64,000 bases of DNA, taken from positions 11,082,001 through 11,146,000 of the forward strand of contig CALZFC010000006.1 in assembly GCA_945643635.1 (NCBI GenBank), written 5' to 3'. Each line of letters opens with the position of its first letter. Positions within the stretch are counted from its first letter, which is position 1. Source of the DNA: Allodiplogaster sudhausi. Its lineage: Eukaryota; Nematoda; Chromadorea; Rhabditida; Diplogasteridae. Under the pieces are notes generated by a model, which was not told the origin of the DNA, made no database searches, and saw only the letters and a program-made list of their open reading frames with translations. The position numbers and the translations under genes were made by a program. Of the stretch, positions 41,158 through 50,940 are shown one piece after another.

Positions 41158-42029
41158 TACCTGCAATTATAAAAAGAATAATCAATAATCAATCAACTGC
41201 TATTTAGTAGGCGTAGTAATAAAATAAACCTGAGCAAAGCAGAAGCAATTTGTAGAGCAGCAAGAGAACCGACTGCTCACCGTTGAAGCAGATAAGACGA
41301 ATGACAATTTAAGAGAAAAGCAAAATAGAGGAAGCGGAATTGAGACATTTAGATAATGAAACATTGCATACTGCACTCACTAATTATTGTGCTCTAATCG
41401 GGAACAAAAGCTGTGATATCACACTCTCTATGATTTCAGAGGTTATTAATTTCTTATTATTTTATTTTAAACAGACTTTCTTATTGTTTTCTTCCCGATA
41501 CGGTTGGAAATCAATGGTAAACAGTCTTTATTTTCGGATTCCTGCATCTTACCGTGTATGTACATACATAATTTCGGCTATTGTAAGTTTGTTGGCCCGC
41601 TATTCGGCGAACTTTCAACTTTTTCGTCTGTTATTGATATGGACACGTCGCGTAAACGGTTCCACCTTCGATGGCAAGGAGCGATTAAACTCTCTCGGTA
41701 AAGTAGAAAAAAGGTTCGTGCCTTATCTTGCGAGGGAATCACGAGTAACGCGAAATAGTCAATTCGACATCTTTAGAGTGAATCCACTTTTTGCTCAAAT
41801 CGAGAATAACTGACAGAGGCAGGCGAGAACAGCCGACTGTTAGGGTATAAAAGATTGGAAGAGCCGCTTGCAATCGCCAGAGAACGTCTAATTCCATTGG
41901 TTGTATTAACATCTCCTTATTATTATTATTAATATTATTATTATTAAAACGTAGAGACGCAAACATTCTTGTTGTTCGCAGTAATTTTCCCATCGATTTC
42001 TTGTTCTATGTCGTTTCAAATCAGAGAAA
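41158..42029. other. intergenic with (ATT)n repeat
   Basis: AT-rich. An open frame of about 157 codons (41340-41813) begins at TTG rather than ATG and shows no resemblance to any family, so it was not called. An (ATT)n tract lies at about 41917-41946. Confidence 0.5.
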
Positions 42030-42722
42030 ATGCTTCGCGAGCTCCTCGTCTTCGCCCTGGTCGTGTCCCTCTCTGCCCTCGTCTTGGCCAATTTCGAGCC
42101 CTGCCCGGACAATCTTCCCCCGGAGTCGTCTGCTAAGTTGTCAGCGTCACCTTGTCAATTCTTTGCTTACAATGAGCTTTTATTTATTAATTAATTAGCG
42201 ATGATTGATTTGCTTTCCTCTTTTAGCAACAAGCCTACAAGATCAACCGTCCCAGCATGAACTTCCCTGGCCATACATCACTTCCGATTCTACAAAAAAA
42301 TTCAAACAATATCTCGCTAAAAATTCTTTAATTTTGAATTTTGAATAAAGATTTTTCATCATCAGAAGATATCACATCGTGGCATTACTTGGCATTTCGT
42401 GTAACAAGACAGCTAAATTCAAACGAAGCAGCCGGTATTTTGACGAGAAGAGCAGGATCAGCAAGTATGTATCTCGAAAGGAGACGGAATGAGAGCTAGA
42501 GATCGAGAGGACTGGTTCGGGGTTATAAGGTGGAGAAGATAAGAAGATGTTAGAAGAGACAGAGAAAGAGAGAGGAAGAATGTGAGTGAGGGAGAGTAAG
42601 AGTTATCGAGAGAGTGAGTGATTGAATGAGAGAGAGAATGAGGTAGAGAGACTAAGATATGTCCTTGCGGAGATCTTGACCGACCGATTTTCCGGCGACT
42701 GCGCTTGCAATGGAAGAAGACA
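42008..42722. repeat. segmental duplication, copy 1
   Basis: About 715 bases similar in the same orientation to 46767-47471. Both begin at GTCGTTTCAAATCA just before the secreted-peptide start codon. They share the peptide ORF, the downstream TTCAAACAATATCTCGC region, the block starting CAGCTAAATTCAAACG, a GA-rich tract, and an end near CTTGCGGAGATCTTGACCGA. Confidence 0.85.
42030..42194 (+). CDS. small secreted peptide, copy 1 (54 aa, frameshifted tail)
   Basis: Starts MLRELLVFALVVSLSALVLA, a textbook signal peptide, then NFEPCPDNLPP. One base is missing relative to copy 2 after the LP motif. The copy-2 ending EGVVC is therefore replaced by about 25 unrelated residues, ending at TAA 42192-42194. 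Either copy 1 is decayed or the family tolerates this tail. Splicing to a downstream exon (after a TTTTAG acceptor near 42227) is also possible. No family recognised. Confidence 0.5.
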   Translation: MLRELLVFALVVSLSALVLANFEPCPDNLPPESSAKLSASPCQFFAYNELLFIN

Positions 42723-42874
42723 ACAACACTCATTCGATTGAGTTAAAATGCCTCAACGCGTATGAGGATATCCACGCTCTTCATCCACTCCTTCTTTAAA
42801 CGCATTATTGTTCTTACTATTCTTATCAATAAAATTGTTAAGAAAATAAAGAGAATTCAAACTATTTCATCTAG
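42195..42874. other. downstream duplicated spacer
   Basis: Non-coding part of duplication copy 1, including an AATAAA polyadenylation signal near 42344 and a GA-rich tract (about 42530-42660), then AT-rich sequence up to the RmlC start. Confidence 0.5.
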
Positions 42875-43898
42875 ATGGAAGTGGACAAGCGTGTCAAGGC
42901 TGAGATTGAATCGATTCCAGCGATTCCGGATCTCAAGATTATCAAGCCAAAGGTTACTAAAACATTGTTTAAAATGTATATTTCTGTATTTGGACGCCAT
43001 ACAATTTCAATTGGTGATCACAGTTTTTGCATCTTGTCACTTTGCAGGTTTTCCCGGATGAGCGCGGATTCTTCTCAGAGACTTTCAATGCGATTGAGTG
43101 GAAGAAAGAACTTAACTTCTCCGAAGAGTTCCTTCAGGTAGAATTCATTTTACCTCTGTCTCTTTCTCTCTTTCTCTCATGCACGTACACACTCTCTCCC
43201 TTGTACAGGATAATCACTCTTTCTCTGTGTACGGCGTTCTCCGTGGGCTGCACACCCAACCCGGGATGGGCAAGCTCGTCTCCGTAGTCTCTGGTAGAAT
43301 CTTCGACGTTGCCGTCGATGTCCGACCTGGTCAGATAACTTCTTTGCTAATCAGGAAAATTAATTTAAATACATCATTATACGAGTGCGCGTCGTTTTTG
43401 CAGGCAGCGCGACATTCGGAAAGTGGCACGGCGTCTACCTGGATTCGAAGAGCAAGCACGCTTTCTGGCTCCCGCCCGGCTTCCTCCATGGTTTTCAGGT
43501 TCCAGTCTTTTTTTTAGTAAAATTAATGGTGGTTTAAGAACCATTTTTACTAATATGTATGTAGTTAAATAAATGATAAATAAAGAAGTGTTGCCTCAGG
43601 CGCTCTCTCCCGAAGGAGCCCACGTCACTTACAAGTGCTCAGCAGTCTATGATCCGGCCACTGAGTACGGCATCAATCCATTCGACAAGGATATCAATGT
43701 CAGTTCAATTGATTATTCAATAAAATAAAATCGTCGATCTTTTTGTTCTACGTTCAACTTTTGGTGCTGCACCTGTCGTTCATTTTTGCTAAGATTGGGG
43801 GGGGGTGCTACGGGATAGATCTAAGAAAAAATGAAAGAGTGAATGAATGCTATAACGAGAAAGAGAGTGAGCTTGCTGAACAAAAGGAACGGAATCAG

Positions 43899-43943
<45 letters not shown>

Positions 43944-44162
43944 GAGAGTAATAGAGAGAGAGAGAGCGAGAGAGAGAGAGAGCGAGAGAGAGAGAGTAAT
44001 AGAGAGAGAGAGAAATAGTAAGAGAGCATGAAAGAACGAGTCAGAATCAGAAAAGATGTTTAAGTTAAGGTTGCGTGGCCAATCCTGGACCCCTCGCAGA
44101 TTGTTGTCAGTGAACGGGACACGCAGCACAAGAATCTCGTCGATGTTTTCCCTACGAAGTGA
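42875..44162 (+). CDS. dTDP-4-dehydrorhamnose 3,5-epimerase-like protein (RmlC), 191 aa
   Basis: Six exons: 42875-42952, 43048-43137, 43209-43329, 43404-43498, 43600-43698, 44070-44162. They sum to 576 bases including the stop, with consistent phases. The protein follows RmlC throughout: KVFPDERGFFSETFN, then SVYGVLRGLHTQPGMGKLV with the catalytic His of the RGLH motif, then IFDVAVDVRPGSATFGKW, FWLPPGFLHGF, DPATEYGINPFD and VAWPILDPSQIVVSERD. RmlC converts dTDP-4-keto-6-deoxyglucose to the rhamnose-series epimer in dTDP-rhamnose synthesis. It is a cytosolic cupin, usually about 180-200 aa, so this gene looks complete. Nematodes are known to carry rhamnose-pathway genes and to use them in development and cuticle formation. 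The last intron holds a long GA tract. Confidence 0.92.
43898..44021. repeat. (GA)n tract in last RmlC intron
   Basis: GA repeat with AGTAATAGAG interruptions, itself repeated about three times, inside the 371-base intron 43699-44069. Confidence 0.9.
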
Positions 44163-44542
44163 CTCCCACAAAATTGCTGTCAAATTATTATTTTACCTAA
44201 ATAAAGATACTGCTATTTGCTATTGTTTGCTATTCATTCTTCACACATTAGCTCTTTCGTCATCTAAGTATCAACCATCCATATCTTTTCCTACGTACAG
44301 TCCCGCCCAGGATCTTGGTACCAAGGACGCTTCGGACGATTCGGACGCTTCCAAATGCATCCTCGTTAATAACTTTTGTTCTAGGAAAAACTAAAATATT
44401 CTAAACGGTGCATTAGTTTGCTTATAGAGTACGGATGCTACTGTTAAAAAATCGATAACTTTTTATCATTTGATAAGAAGTTATCAGTTTTTGCTAATAC
44501 AAAATTTCATTTCAAATGTTTTTAAACGAAATTTCTCCTGTA
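44163..44542. other. RmlC 3' region and spacer
   Basis: AT-rich. It contains an AATAAA-type signal (CTAAATAAAG, near 44200) suited to RmlC polyadenylation. No gene seen. Confidence 0.5.
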
Positions 44543-45184
44543 CCATTATTTTGTCTCTACACACATCCCCAAATAATAAAATTAAGGATTGTATCATTGA
44601 TAACGGAAATCGATAAATGAGACCTTATCAAGCATGTTCATATGATGTAAAGATTCGCCTTACGATTCTGAATCTAATTCTGTAATCAGTTTTCAACAGA
44701 AAGTGCCGGTTAACAACATTTTTGATTGTGTGTACGTTGCAAGCCTTTCTTCAGGATTCCCCATTTTCTTGGTCTTTGTCAAAATTTTGGCCCGGTATGA
44801 TGCGTCCAAATATAGGTTGCTGCGCTAGCATTGATGCTCAGAAATATTGCTCGCTCCTTTTTCGTCTTCGGTTTAATTACCCAAGTTTGACGTAGCGAAA
44901 TAGCACAGGCAGAGAAAAAAAGGGTTAGGCCCCGCCCCCTCGGCCTGCAAGGCCTCCCTGCCCTGTTCTTTCTGAAGAAAGTCTTGTAAAGTACACACAA
45001 TCAAAAATACATTGTTAACCGGCACATTCTGTCGAAAACTGATTACAGAATTAGATTCAGAATCGTAAGGCGAATCTTTACATCATATGAACATGCGTGA
45101 TAAGTTCTCATTTATCGATTTCCGTTATCAATGATACAATCTTTAATTTTATTATTTGGGGATGTGTGTAGAGACAAAATAATG
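44543..45184. mobile_element. foldback element, about 190-base arms
   Basis: Left arm about 44543-44736 and right arm about 44991-45184 are reverse complements with a few mismatches. Both terminate in ACCATTATTTTGTCTC or its complement, separated by a 254-base unique loop. No transposase is present. The right arm abuts a collagen gene fragment. Confidence 0.75.
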
Positions 45185-45189
45185 GTCCC

Positions 45190-45250
45190 GGTGGTCCCTT
45201 GATGCCAGTTCCACCGATAGAGTAGTCGCCGGGTGGTCCCTTGATGCCTG
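45190..45250 (-). pseudogene. cuticle collagen gene fragment
   Basis: 61 bases matching 48199-48259 of the collagen gene with two substitutions. It encodes on the - strand [20 protein letters not shown], where the gene has a D for the Y. No other collagen sequence surrounds it, so it is a detached fragment rather than an exon. Confidence 0.8.
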
Positions 45251-45909
45251 GGCGGCAGAAAAAGAAGAATGTATTTATAGTGCACATGATGAGGGACAGA
45301 TTCAAAGTGAAATTAGAAGCATATGTCCGTCCCGATTCGATTTTACCAGTGCAACCGGTTGTGTCATTGTCTGTCATTGTCTGCAGAGGACGAAGAAGTG
45401 GACAACTGAAATTGGCCAAACCAATGAAAAGGCAGCGACCACAACTGCTTCTCGGAGGAAAAGAAGCCCTCGGGGCGATGATATACAGTCACCCGCCACT
45501 CCGCACACTCCCAGATGGTTTTGATCTTATTCCAACTCATGTTGGATTCATTGCCGCAGGATAAAACTGGCCCCTCAGAAGAATGGAGTGTCCATTTATA
45601 TTCAGTTCACATGATAACAGTGACGATGAAAGAGATGAAGTGATTAGCGCCGAGAACTCGTAGAGCGCTCTGATGACACGATACACTCTTGTTCATAAGG
45701 GAGCGGAAGAAGTCTTCTTCTTCTGCAGTGCAGCAGAAGACTGCAGCAGAAGAAGAGAACATGCAGACGCTGCAAGAACAGCGTGAGAGACATTTTACTG
45801 CCAGACATTCAGACAGTGGTAGCAGTGTGTATGGCAGAGCAGCCGAAGACACTGAGTGAACACAGCGCGAGCGAAGCTGCTAGAGAGTTAGCTGACGGTT
45901 CAGGGAGAA
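45251..45909. other. spacer, nothing assigned
   Basis: No supported gene. There are several short open frames on both strands, and a small palindrome near 45711-45742. Confidence 0.4.
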
Positions 45910-46312
45910 ATGTATGTATCCCCTGCCGATTCGAGTAACCTCAAGAAGAAGAAGACGAAAGGAAGTCTGAAATCTCTACCGAGGCCGAAGGAGAAGAGGA
46001 AGCTGAGTGAATCAGCTACTCTAGAGGGCGAAAGAATAGAGGTTGCGGAAGAGGAGCAGCTGAACAAGGACAACGGTAACGATGCAGCAAAGAAGACGTC
46101 GAGACGCACGACATGATGAACGAGTTGTCCCGTGGCCTTCCCAATTGTCCCCATTGCAATTTGTGAGAGCAAACGCTTCGATCTCTCTCACCGTGACGAT
46201 TACTGTATTAATTGCTTCTCGCATTTTTCTTCTTATTCTCGTCGGGAATGTCGCAAAATATGTAGATGTACATAGATTTGCCACTACTTTTGTAAAGTAT
46301 CTTCGCCGCTAG
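45910..46312 (+). CDS. possible small single-membrane-span protein (102 aa)
   Basis: Two-exon model 45910-46075 and 46170-46312, with consistent phase (AAC G|CA AAC). The N-terminal half is Lys-rich and hydrophilic (NLKKKKTKGSLKSLPRPKEK, then an acidic patch). The second exon encodes a hydrophobic span, SISLTVTITVLIASRIFLLI, ending VDVHRFATTFVKYLRR. The layout resembles a tail-anchored or type II membrane protein. No family recognised; the model rests on composition and splice fit only. Confidence 0.35.
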
Positions 46313-46788
46313 AAGAAAATCCATAGGAGCTTTTATCGTTTCCGGTAGAAGAAATAGTATTAACGGGACAGTTTGACAATTATTTAATCGAGTTAATAGC
46401 GTTGCAAGGTTGTTAGAGTAACTTAAACTCCGCCCAATTATTTGATTTAAAAGGGCATGCGATTAGGTAAATTTTGTGTCTCTCCGTGTCTCTCAAAGTT
46501 GCCTCCAAGTGTTTTTGCATTTATTCTATTGAATGTAACATTGACGATCCATAAACTTGTTGCTCTATTCGCTCTCTCTCTCTCGCTATCTCTCTCTCTC
46601 TCTCGCTATCTTTCTCACTCACTCTCTCTGTTTCTCTCTCTCTTTCATTCAAACAAAAAAAAAGGAAAATTACCAGTGGTGAGCGAGCCTACTTTTACCA
46701 CTAAATTACCGCTCCGAGACGTCACCGATTCTCCCACATTTCTTGTCCTCTCCTGAATAATAGTTGAAGTCGTTTCAAATCAGGCAAA
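46313..46788. other. spacer with CT repeat
   Basis: Contains a (CT)n tract at about 46571-46645 and leads into the duplicated peptide gene. The segment near 46430-46480 could be promoter sequence, but no motif is certain. Confidence 0.4.
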
Positions 46789-47471
46789 ATGCTTCGCGAG
46801 CTCCTCGTCTTTGCCCTGGTCGTGGCCCTCTCTGCCCTCGTTTCGGCCAATTTCGAGCCCTGCCCATACGATCTTCCCGAAGGAGTCGTCTGCTAAGTTG
46901 TCAGTCACCTTGTCAATTCTTTGCTTAAAATGAACTCTTTTTTATTAATTAACTTGCAAGCGTTGATTATCCTTCCCATTTTAGATACGAACCGACAAGA
47001 ACGGCCCAGCATTAACTTCCCTATCAGTACATCACCTCCAATTCTTCAAAAAAAAATCAAACAATATCTCGCCAAAAATTCTTTAATTCTAAATTTAGAA
47101 TAAAGGGTTTTCATCATCATAATCACATCGTGGCATTACTTTGCATTTCATGAAACAGGACAGCTAAATTCAAACGAAGCAGCCGGTATTTTGACGAGAA
47201 GAGCAGGATCTCGAAAGAAAACGGAATGAGAGGGAGAGAACGAGAGGACTGGTTGGAGGATATAAAGTGGAGAAGAAGAGATTATGTGAGAAAAGACAGA
47301 GAAATAGGGAGGAAGAGTGTGAGTGAGGTAGAGAGTAAGAGAGAGAGAGAGAGTGAGTGAGTGATTGAGTGAGAGAGAGAATGAGGTAGAAAGACACAGA
47401 TATGTACATATCTCCTTGCGGAGATCTTGACCGACGGATTTTCCAGCGACTACGCTTGCAATGGATGAAGA
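46767..47471. repeat. segmental duplication, copy 2
   Basis: Direct repeat of 42008-42722, described there. About 4.76 kb separates equivalent points. Confidence 0.85.
46789..46896 (+). CDS. small secreted peptide, copy 2 (35 aa)
   Basis: Complete short ORF. The signal peptide is MLRELLVFALVVALSALVSA, with a likely cleavage after VSA. The predicted mature part is NFEPCPYDLPEGVVC, 15 residues with two cysteines ten positions apart, the second being the last residue. It could form a single disulphide loop like a small hormone or toxin-like peptide; no function is known. The conserved start context and signal sequence in both copies support real coding. Alternatively the ORF is the first exon of a longer gene. 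Confidence 0.55.
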   Translation: MLRELLVFALVVALSALVSANFEPCPYDLPEGVVC

Positions 47472-47888
47472 ACCATGATGCTGGAAAGTCAGTACAATAT
47501 AAACACAATGGCCATGTTCATCTTCCTTGCTCATATGTACATAAAAATACATGCATACAGCGTGTCTCTCCTTGCATTCAGGCATATGTACGTGGGTACT
47601 TATGCTGATTATAAAAACAAAAGTTATACGTACATATGTATGTATGTACATATATGAACATCGTAGCAAGGTCTTAGGGACGTAACGAAAGTTTTATCTT
47701 GTTTAATTGTAAGATGTAACGGCTGAAAATCGGCGTACGGTATTACATTTTTCCTTTGTATTTCTTAAATATCATTATTTTTTCGATGTTAAATTCATTA
47801 TATCTTTTCTTAATGTCTCCTGCTTTCGTATTGTGTGCAATGTTGGAGTTGTTCTCGTTTATTCACGCGTTTAATTTGAGGGCAGAGT
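46897..47888. other. spacer downstream of peptide copy 2
   Basis: Contains the non-coding half of the duplication, with a TAAATTTAGAATAAAGG polyadenylation-like site near 47090-47107. Next come an ACAT/GTAT-type repeat (about 47590-47655) and AT-rich sequence up to the collagen stop codon. No gene seen. Confidence 0.5.
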
Positions 47889-49301
47889 CTAGAATCGGAC
47901 ACTGCGTAGATAGTCGCCGGGGGCAGAAGCAGAGCCACCAGCCACGTTATCATCGGGAAGGATGTCGGAGACAGAGGGAGAGACAATCTCCTGGATACCG
48001 CAGGCAGAGGGGCAATGCCCGCCAGGCTCACCGGCATCTCCGGGAGGGCCGAAGGGACCGGGCGGGCCGGGCTCACCGCGAGCACCAGGCGGGCCGGGTG
48101 GGCCCTGCTCGCCAGCCGGGCCGGGAGGGCCGGCATTCGGCGAAGGCAGTCCATTCTGGCCAGGCGGCCCCTTTGGTCCGCGAGGACCGGGAGGGCCAGG
48201 TGGTCCCTTGATGCCAGTTCCACCGATAGAGTCGTCGCCGGGCGGTCCCTTGATGCCTGGGTCTCCTGGCTCGCCCGGAGTGCCCTGGGGGCCCGGTTCG
48301 CCAACTCTGCCTGGCTTCCCAGGTCTGCCGGGCAGACCGGGTGCCGCTGGTTCACCCGGGATACCAGGTCTTCCAGGTTCTCCCTGCTGGCCGCGTGCTC
48401 CCGGAGGTCCGGCCGGGCAGATGACGCACGGAAAAGCGGGCTCGGGGTCAAGCGGAATGTCCAAGCCATCGAGTCCAGACTTGCCGGGTCTGCCGGGGAG
48501 TCCGTCCGCACCCGGCTCGCCGTTGATGCCCGGAGGCCCGGGTGGCCCGGGAGGACACTGCAGTTTGACGCAGGAAGTGCATTGGCCAATCTCGGGGATG
48601 GACGACGAGTCCCCGGTCGTTGGCGCGCCGCCTCCCGAGATGTCGTAGCCACCTTCAGCTAAAGGACACCTTTTGTTTATCGCATTTTACAAACTAAAAG
48701 TCAGAGTGTTCTTGTTCTCAAGAACAAGCTGCTCTAATTGGCTTCCTACTCAGAACTCGTTTTGCTAGAAGCAATTCGAGAGAATAGCGCTGATTACAAT
48801 CAGTTTTATGGGTCTATGCATTGGTTGCTGGAAGGAAGGCAAAGCGACTTGGAAAGTGACCTTGGCGAACATGCCGACCACGGCTCTTCACGACGATGAT
48901 GTCCTGCCAGATGCCGCGGGCGGTGAACTGAAAGAAAAACACTGATATGATCAGACAAAGTGTCAAATTTATCAGGATATTTTGATAATAACAAGTTTAT
49001 TTATGATTAAGAATATATTTTATGTGGTCGAATGGAATAATATGAAATGAAAGAGGAGTTCTCTGACCTTGAAGGCATCCATCCTCTGCTGCAGCCTCCC
49101 CTGAGCCGAGTCGAGTTGTGCGTCGAGGAGAGGAAGGCAGATGGCCATGGCTGCGATGGAGAAGATGGAGACGGCGATGGCCGCGGCGGTCAGCCGGCCG
49201 GCCGCGGCGGCGGAGAGGAAGAGCGAGTCTTCTTCCTCTTCTCTCTTCTCTGGAGGCATGCCAATGGCGGCCACGGCCGCCGCGAATCGCTCCTCCGCCA
49301 T
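47889..49301 (-). CDS. nematode cuticle collagen, 356 aa
   Basis: Three exons: 49068-49301, 48861-48927 and 47889-48658, with consistent phases (1071 bases with stop). Exon 1 holds the nematode cuticle collagen N-terminal domain: a membrane segment [20 protein letters not shown], then [20 protein letters not shown]. Exon 2 continues [16 protein letters not shown]. Exon 3 has a cysteine pair (CTSCVKLQC) followed by Gly-X-Y blocks, interrupted by a CVIC segment, then a long Gly-X-Y domain ending [11 protein letters not shown] and a non-collagenous tail. Cuticle collagens are secreted, trimerise, and are cross-linked through such flanking cysteines. The basic RGRHVRQ stretch could be a subtilisin-type processing site. 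Near-complete antisense frames on the + strand are artefacts of the Gly-X-Y repeat. Confidence 0.93.
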
Positions 49302-50940
49302 GGAACTGAACATTCAAAGGTTTTTTTTAATATTCATTTCAAGGACCAAAGCGAAAGATATCCGAGAAATTATGCGGCAGGAAGTATGTATGATTTGAAA
49401 TCGAAAGCCCGAATCGAGAGACCGAAACGGGACTTGAGAGTGAAAGCCGGCGATGCCGACTTATTTATCTCTCTGGGATATGCAGTGCGGGGAGGAGGGA
49501 ATGCCGACACTTAATCAAACTCATCATCTGCTCCCTCTCCCTCCCTCTCTCTATTTTTCCTTCTCTCTCTCCCTCTCTCTATCTCTCGCTCTCCGCCACT
49601 AAGGCCTCTTCAAATGCCTTTCCAGTCCATTCCCATCTATGCAAAATCAAGTCTTTCTTGGCGGAATGTATTCCTGATCTCAATCGGCGGGAGTGAGCGT
49701 CAGAGAGGGATTGAAGGGAGAGTACGAGGAATCGAGAGAGAGAGAGACACAGAGAGAGAAAGAGAGAGAGAGAAAGAGAGAGAGAACGAGCAAAAGAACG
49801 GGGTGAGATATATAGCGGTTGAATATAGTGTAGAAGGAGTAGAGGATGAAGAGACAGACTGTCCGATATGGGTCATGAAAACTGAAAGGTGGCGGATTGA
49901 GTGAAAGCGAAAGTGAATCTGCCGAGCGAGAGAGAATTCCAGGAAAAAAGGAAGCTAGAATTGAAAATATGGAAGTAAGATCTTCGTAATAAAAAAGAAA
50001 TACTTAATTTACAAAAGAAACATATAAAGGTAGATTTCACCACTCTGAAATAAGTTGTATAATGATTACCTTTATATCGATAAAATAGTTTAAACTTGAT
50101 AATACTGTCGATCTTTTGTGTGAAATATGTGTTTATACATACATAAGTAAATAATCAATAGCAAAAAATAAAAGAACCCGTCGGCACACTTGCAACTGAA
50201 GACCACCATGCGGAGCTCTTCATCTTTGGAATTCCATTTCAACCATTCCCCGTTTCCTCTGCCGTTCTTCCAACTTGACGAAGCCATTCACTCATTTCTC
50301 TCCCTCCCTCTCTGCTACTCCTCTCTTCCTCACTCTAACACCTGCCAGTATTTATGAGTTCTTTTTCATCTTTCTGTCTCTCTTTCTCTGCCTCTCATAA
50401 TTCGCTCACTGTCTTACTACTTGCAGCCTGGGGCAATCTGTTTTGGCTTTCACGAGGCAACAATAATTTCTCGGCCCGGCACGCTCAGCTCGCTTTCAGG
50501 TGGCCGATCATCTTCGTCTTTCTCTTTTCCGTCAAGACTCTCTCACTTATTCGCACTCTCTGCTCTGTTGTTTCCGCCTGGCGATACTTCCTCTCGTATT
50601 TCTCGCCTTTGTCTTTAACCTTCTCTTCACGTTACTCTCTCTAACTCTCCTTTCTTCTTTTCTATGTCAATCTCATTCTCTCTTCTCATGTTCTTCCTTT
50701 CTATCTCTCCCTCATTCTCTCTCTCTTCTTCTCTCTCTTTCGCTCTCCCTCATTCTCTCTTTTCTCTCTCTCTCTCACTCTCTCTCTGTAACTCTCAAAT
50801 TTCCCGACTTTCGTTTCGGCATACGGCGGAATGTGCAGCTCGTGTCGGATGCTTCGCCAGTGAGCCGGCCACTTCGTTGCCGTCTGGTGACAGAAGGGAG
50901 GGAGAGAGAGGCAGAGAAAGAGAGAGAGAGAAGGACTTCG
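49302..50940. other. intergenic, collagen to receptor subunit
   Basis: Divergent upstream region shared by the - strand collagen and the + strand receptor gene. It contains GA-rich (49735-49795) and CT-rich stretches. No supported exon. Confidence 0.5.

Noticed and set aside
41340..41813. 157-codon open frame
   Set aside because: Begins at TTG, is AT-rich, and shows no homology or splice partners. Chance is sufficient.
45241..45564. 107-codon plus-strand frame next to the collagen fragment
   Set aside because: No ATG-supported domain or conservation. It overlaps the detached collagen fragment antisense.
47962..48662. Plus-strand Pro/Gly-rich frame of 228 codons antisense to the collagen, plus two further long frames
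   Set aside because: Antisense shadow of Gly-X-Y repeats. Only the minus-strand frame has the cuticle collagen N-terminal domain and matching exons.
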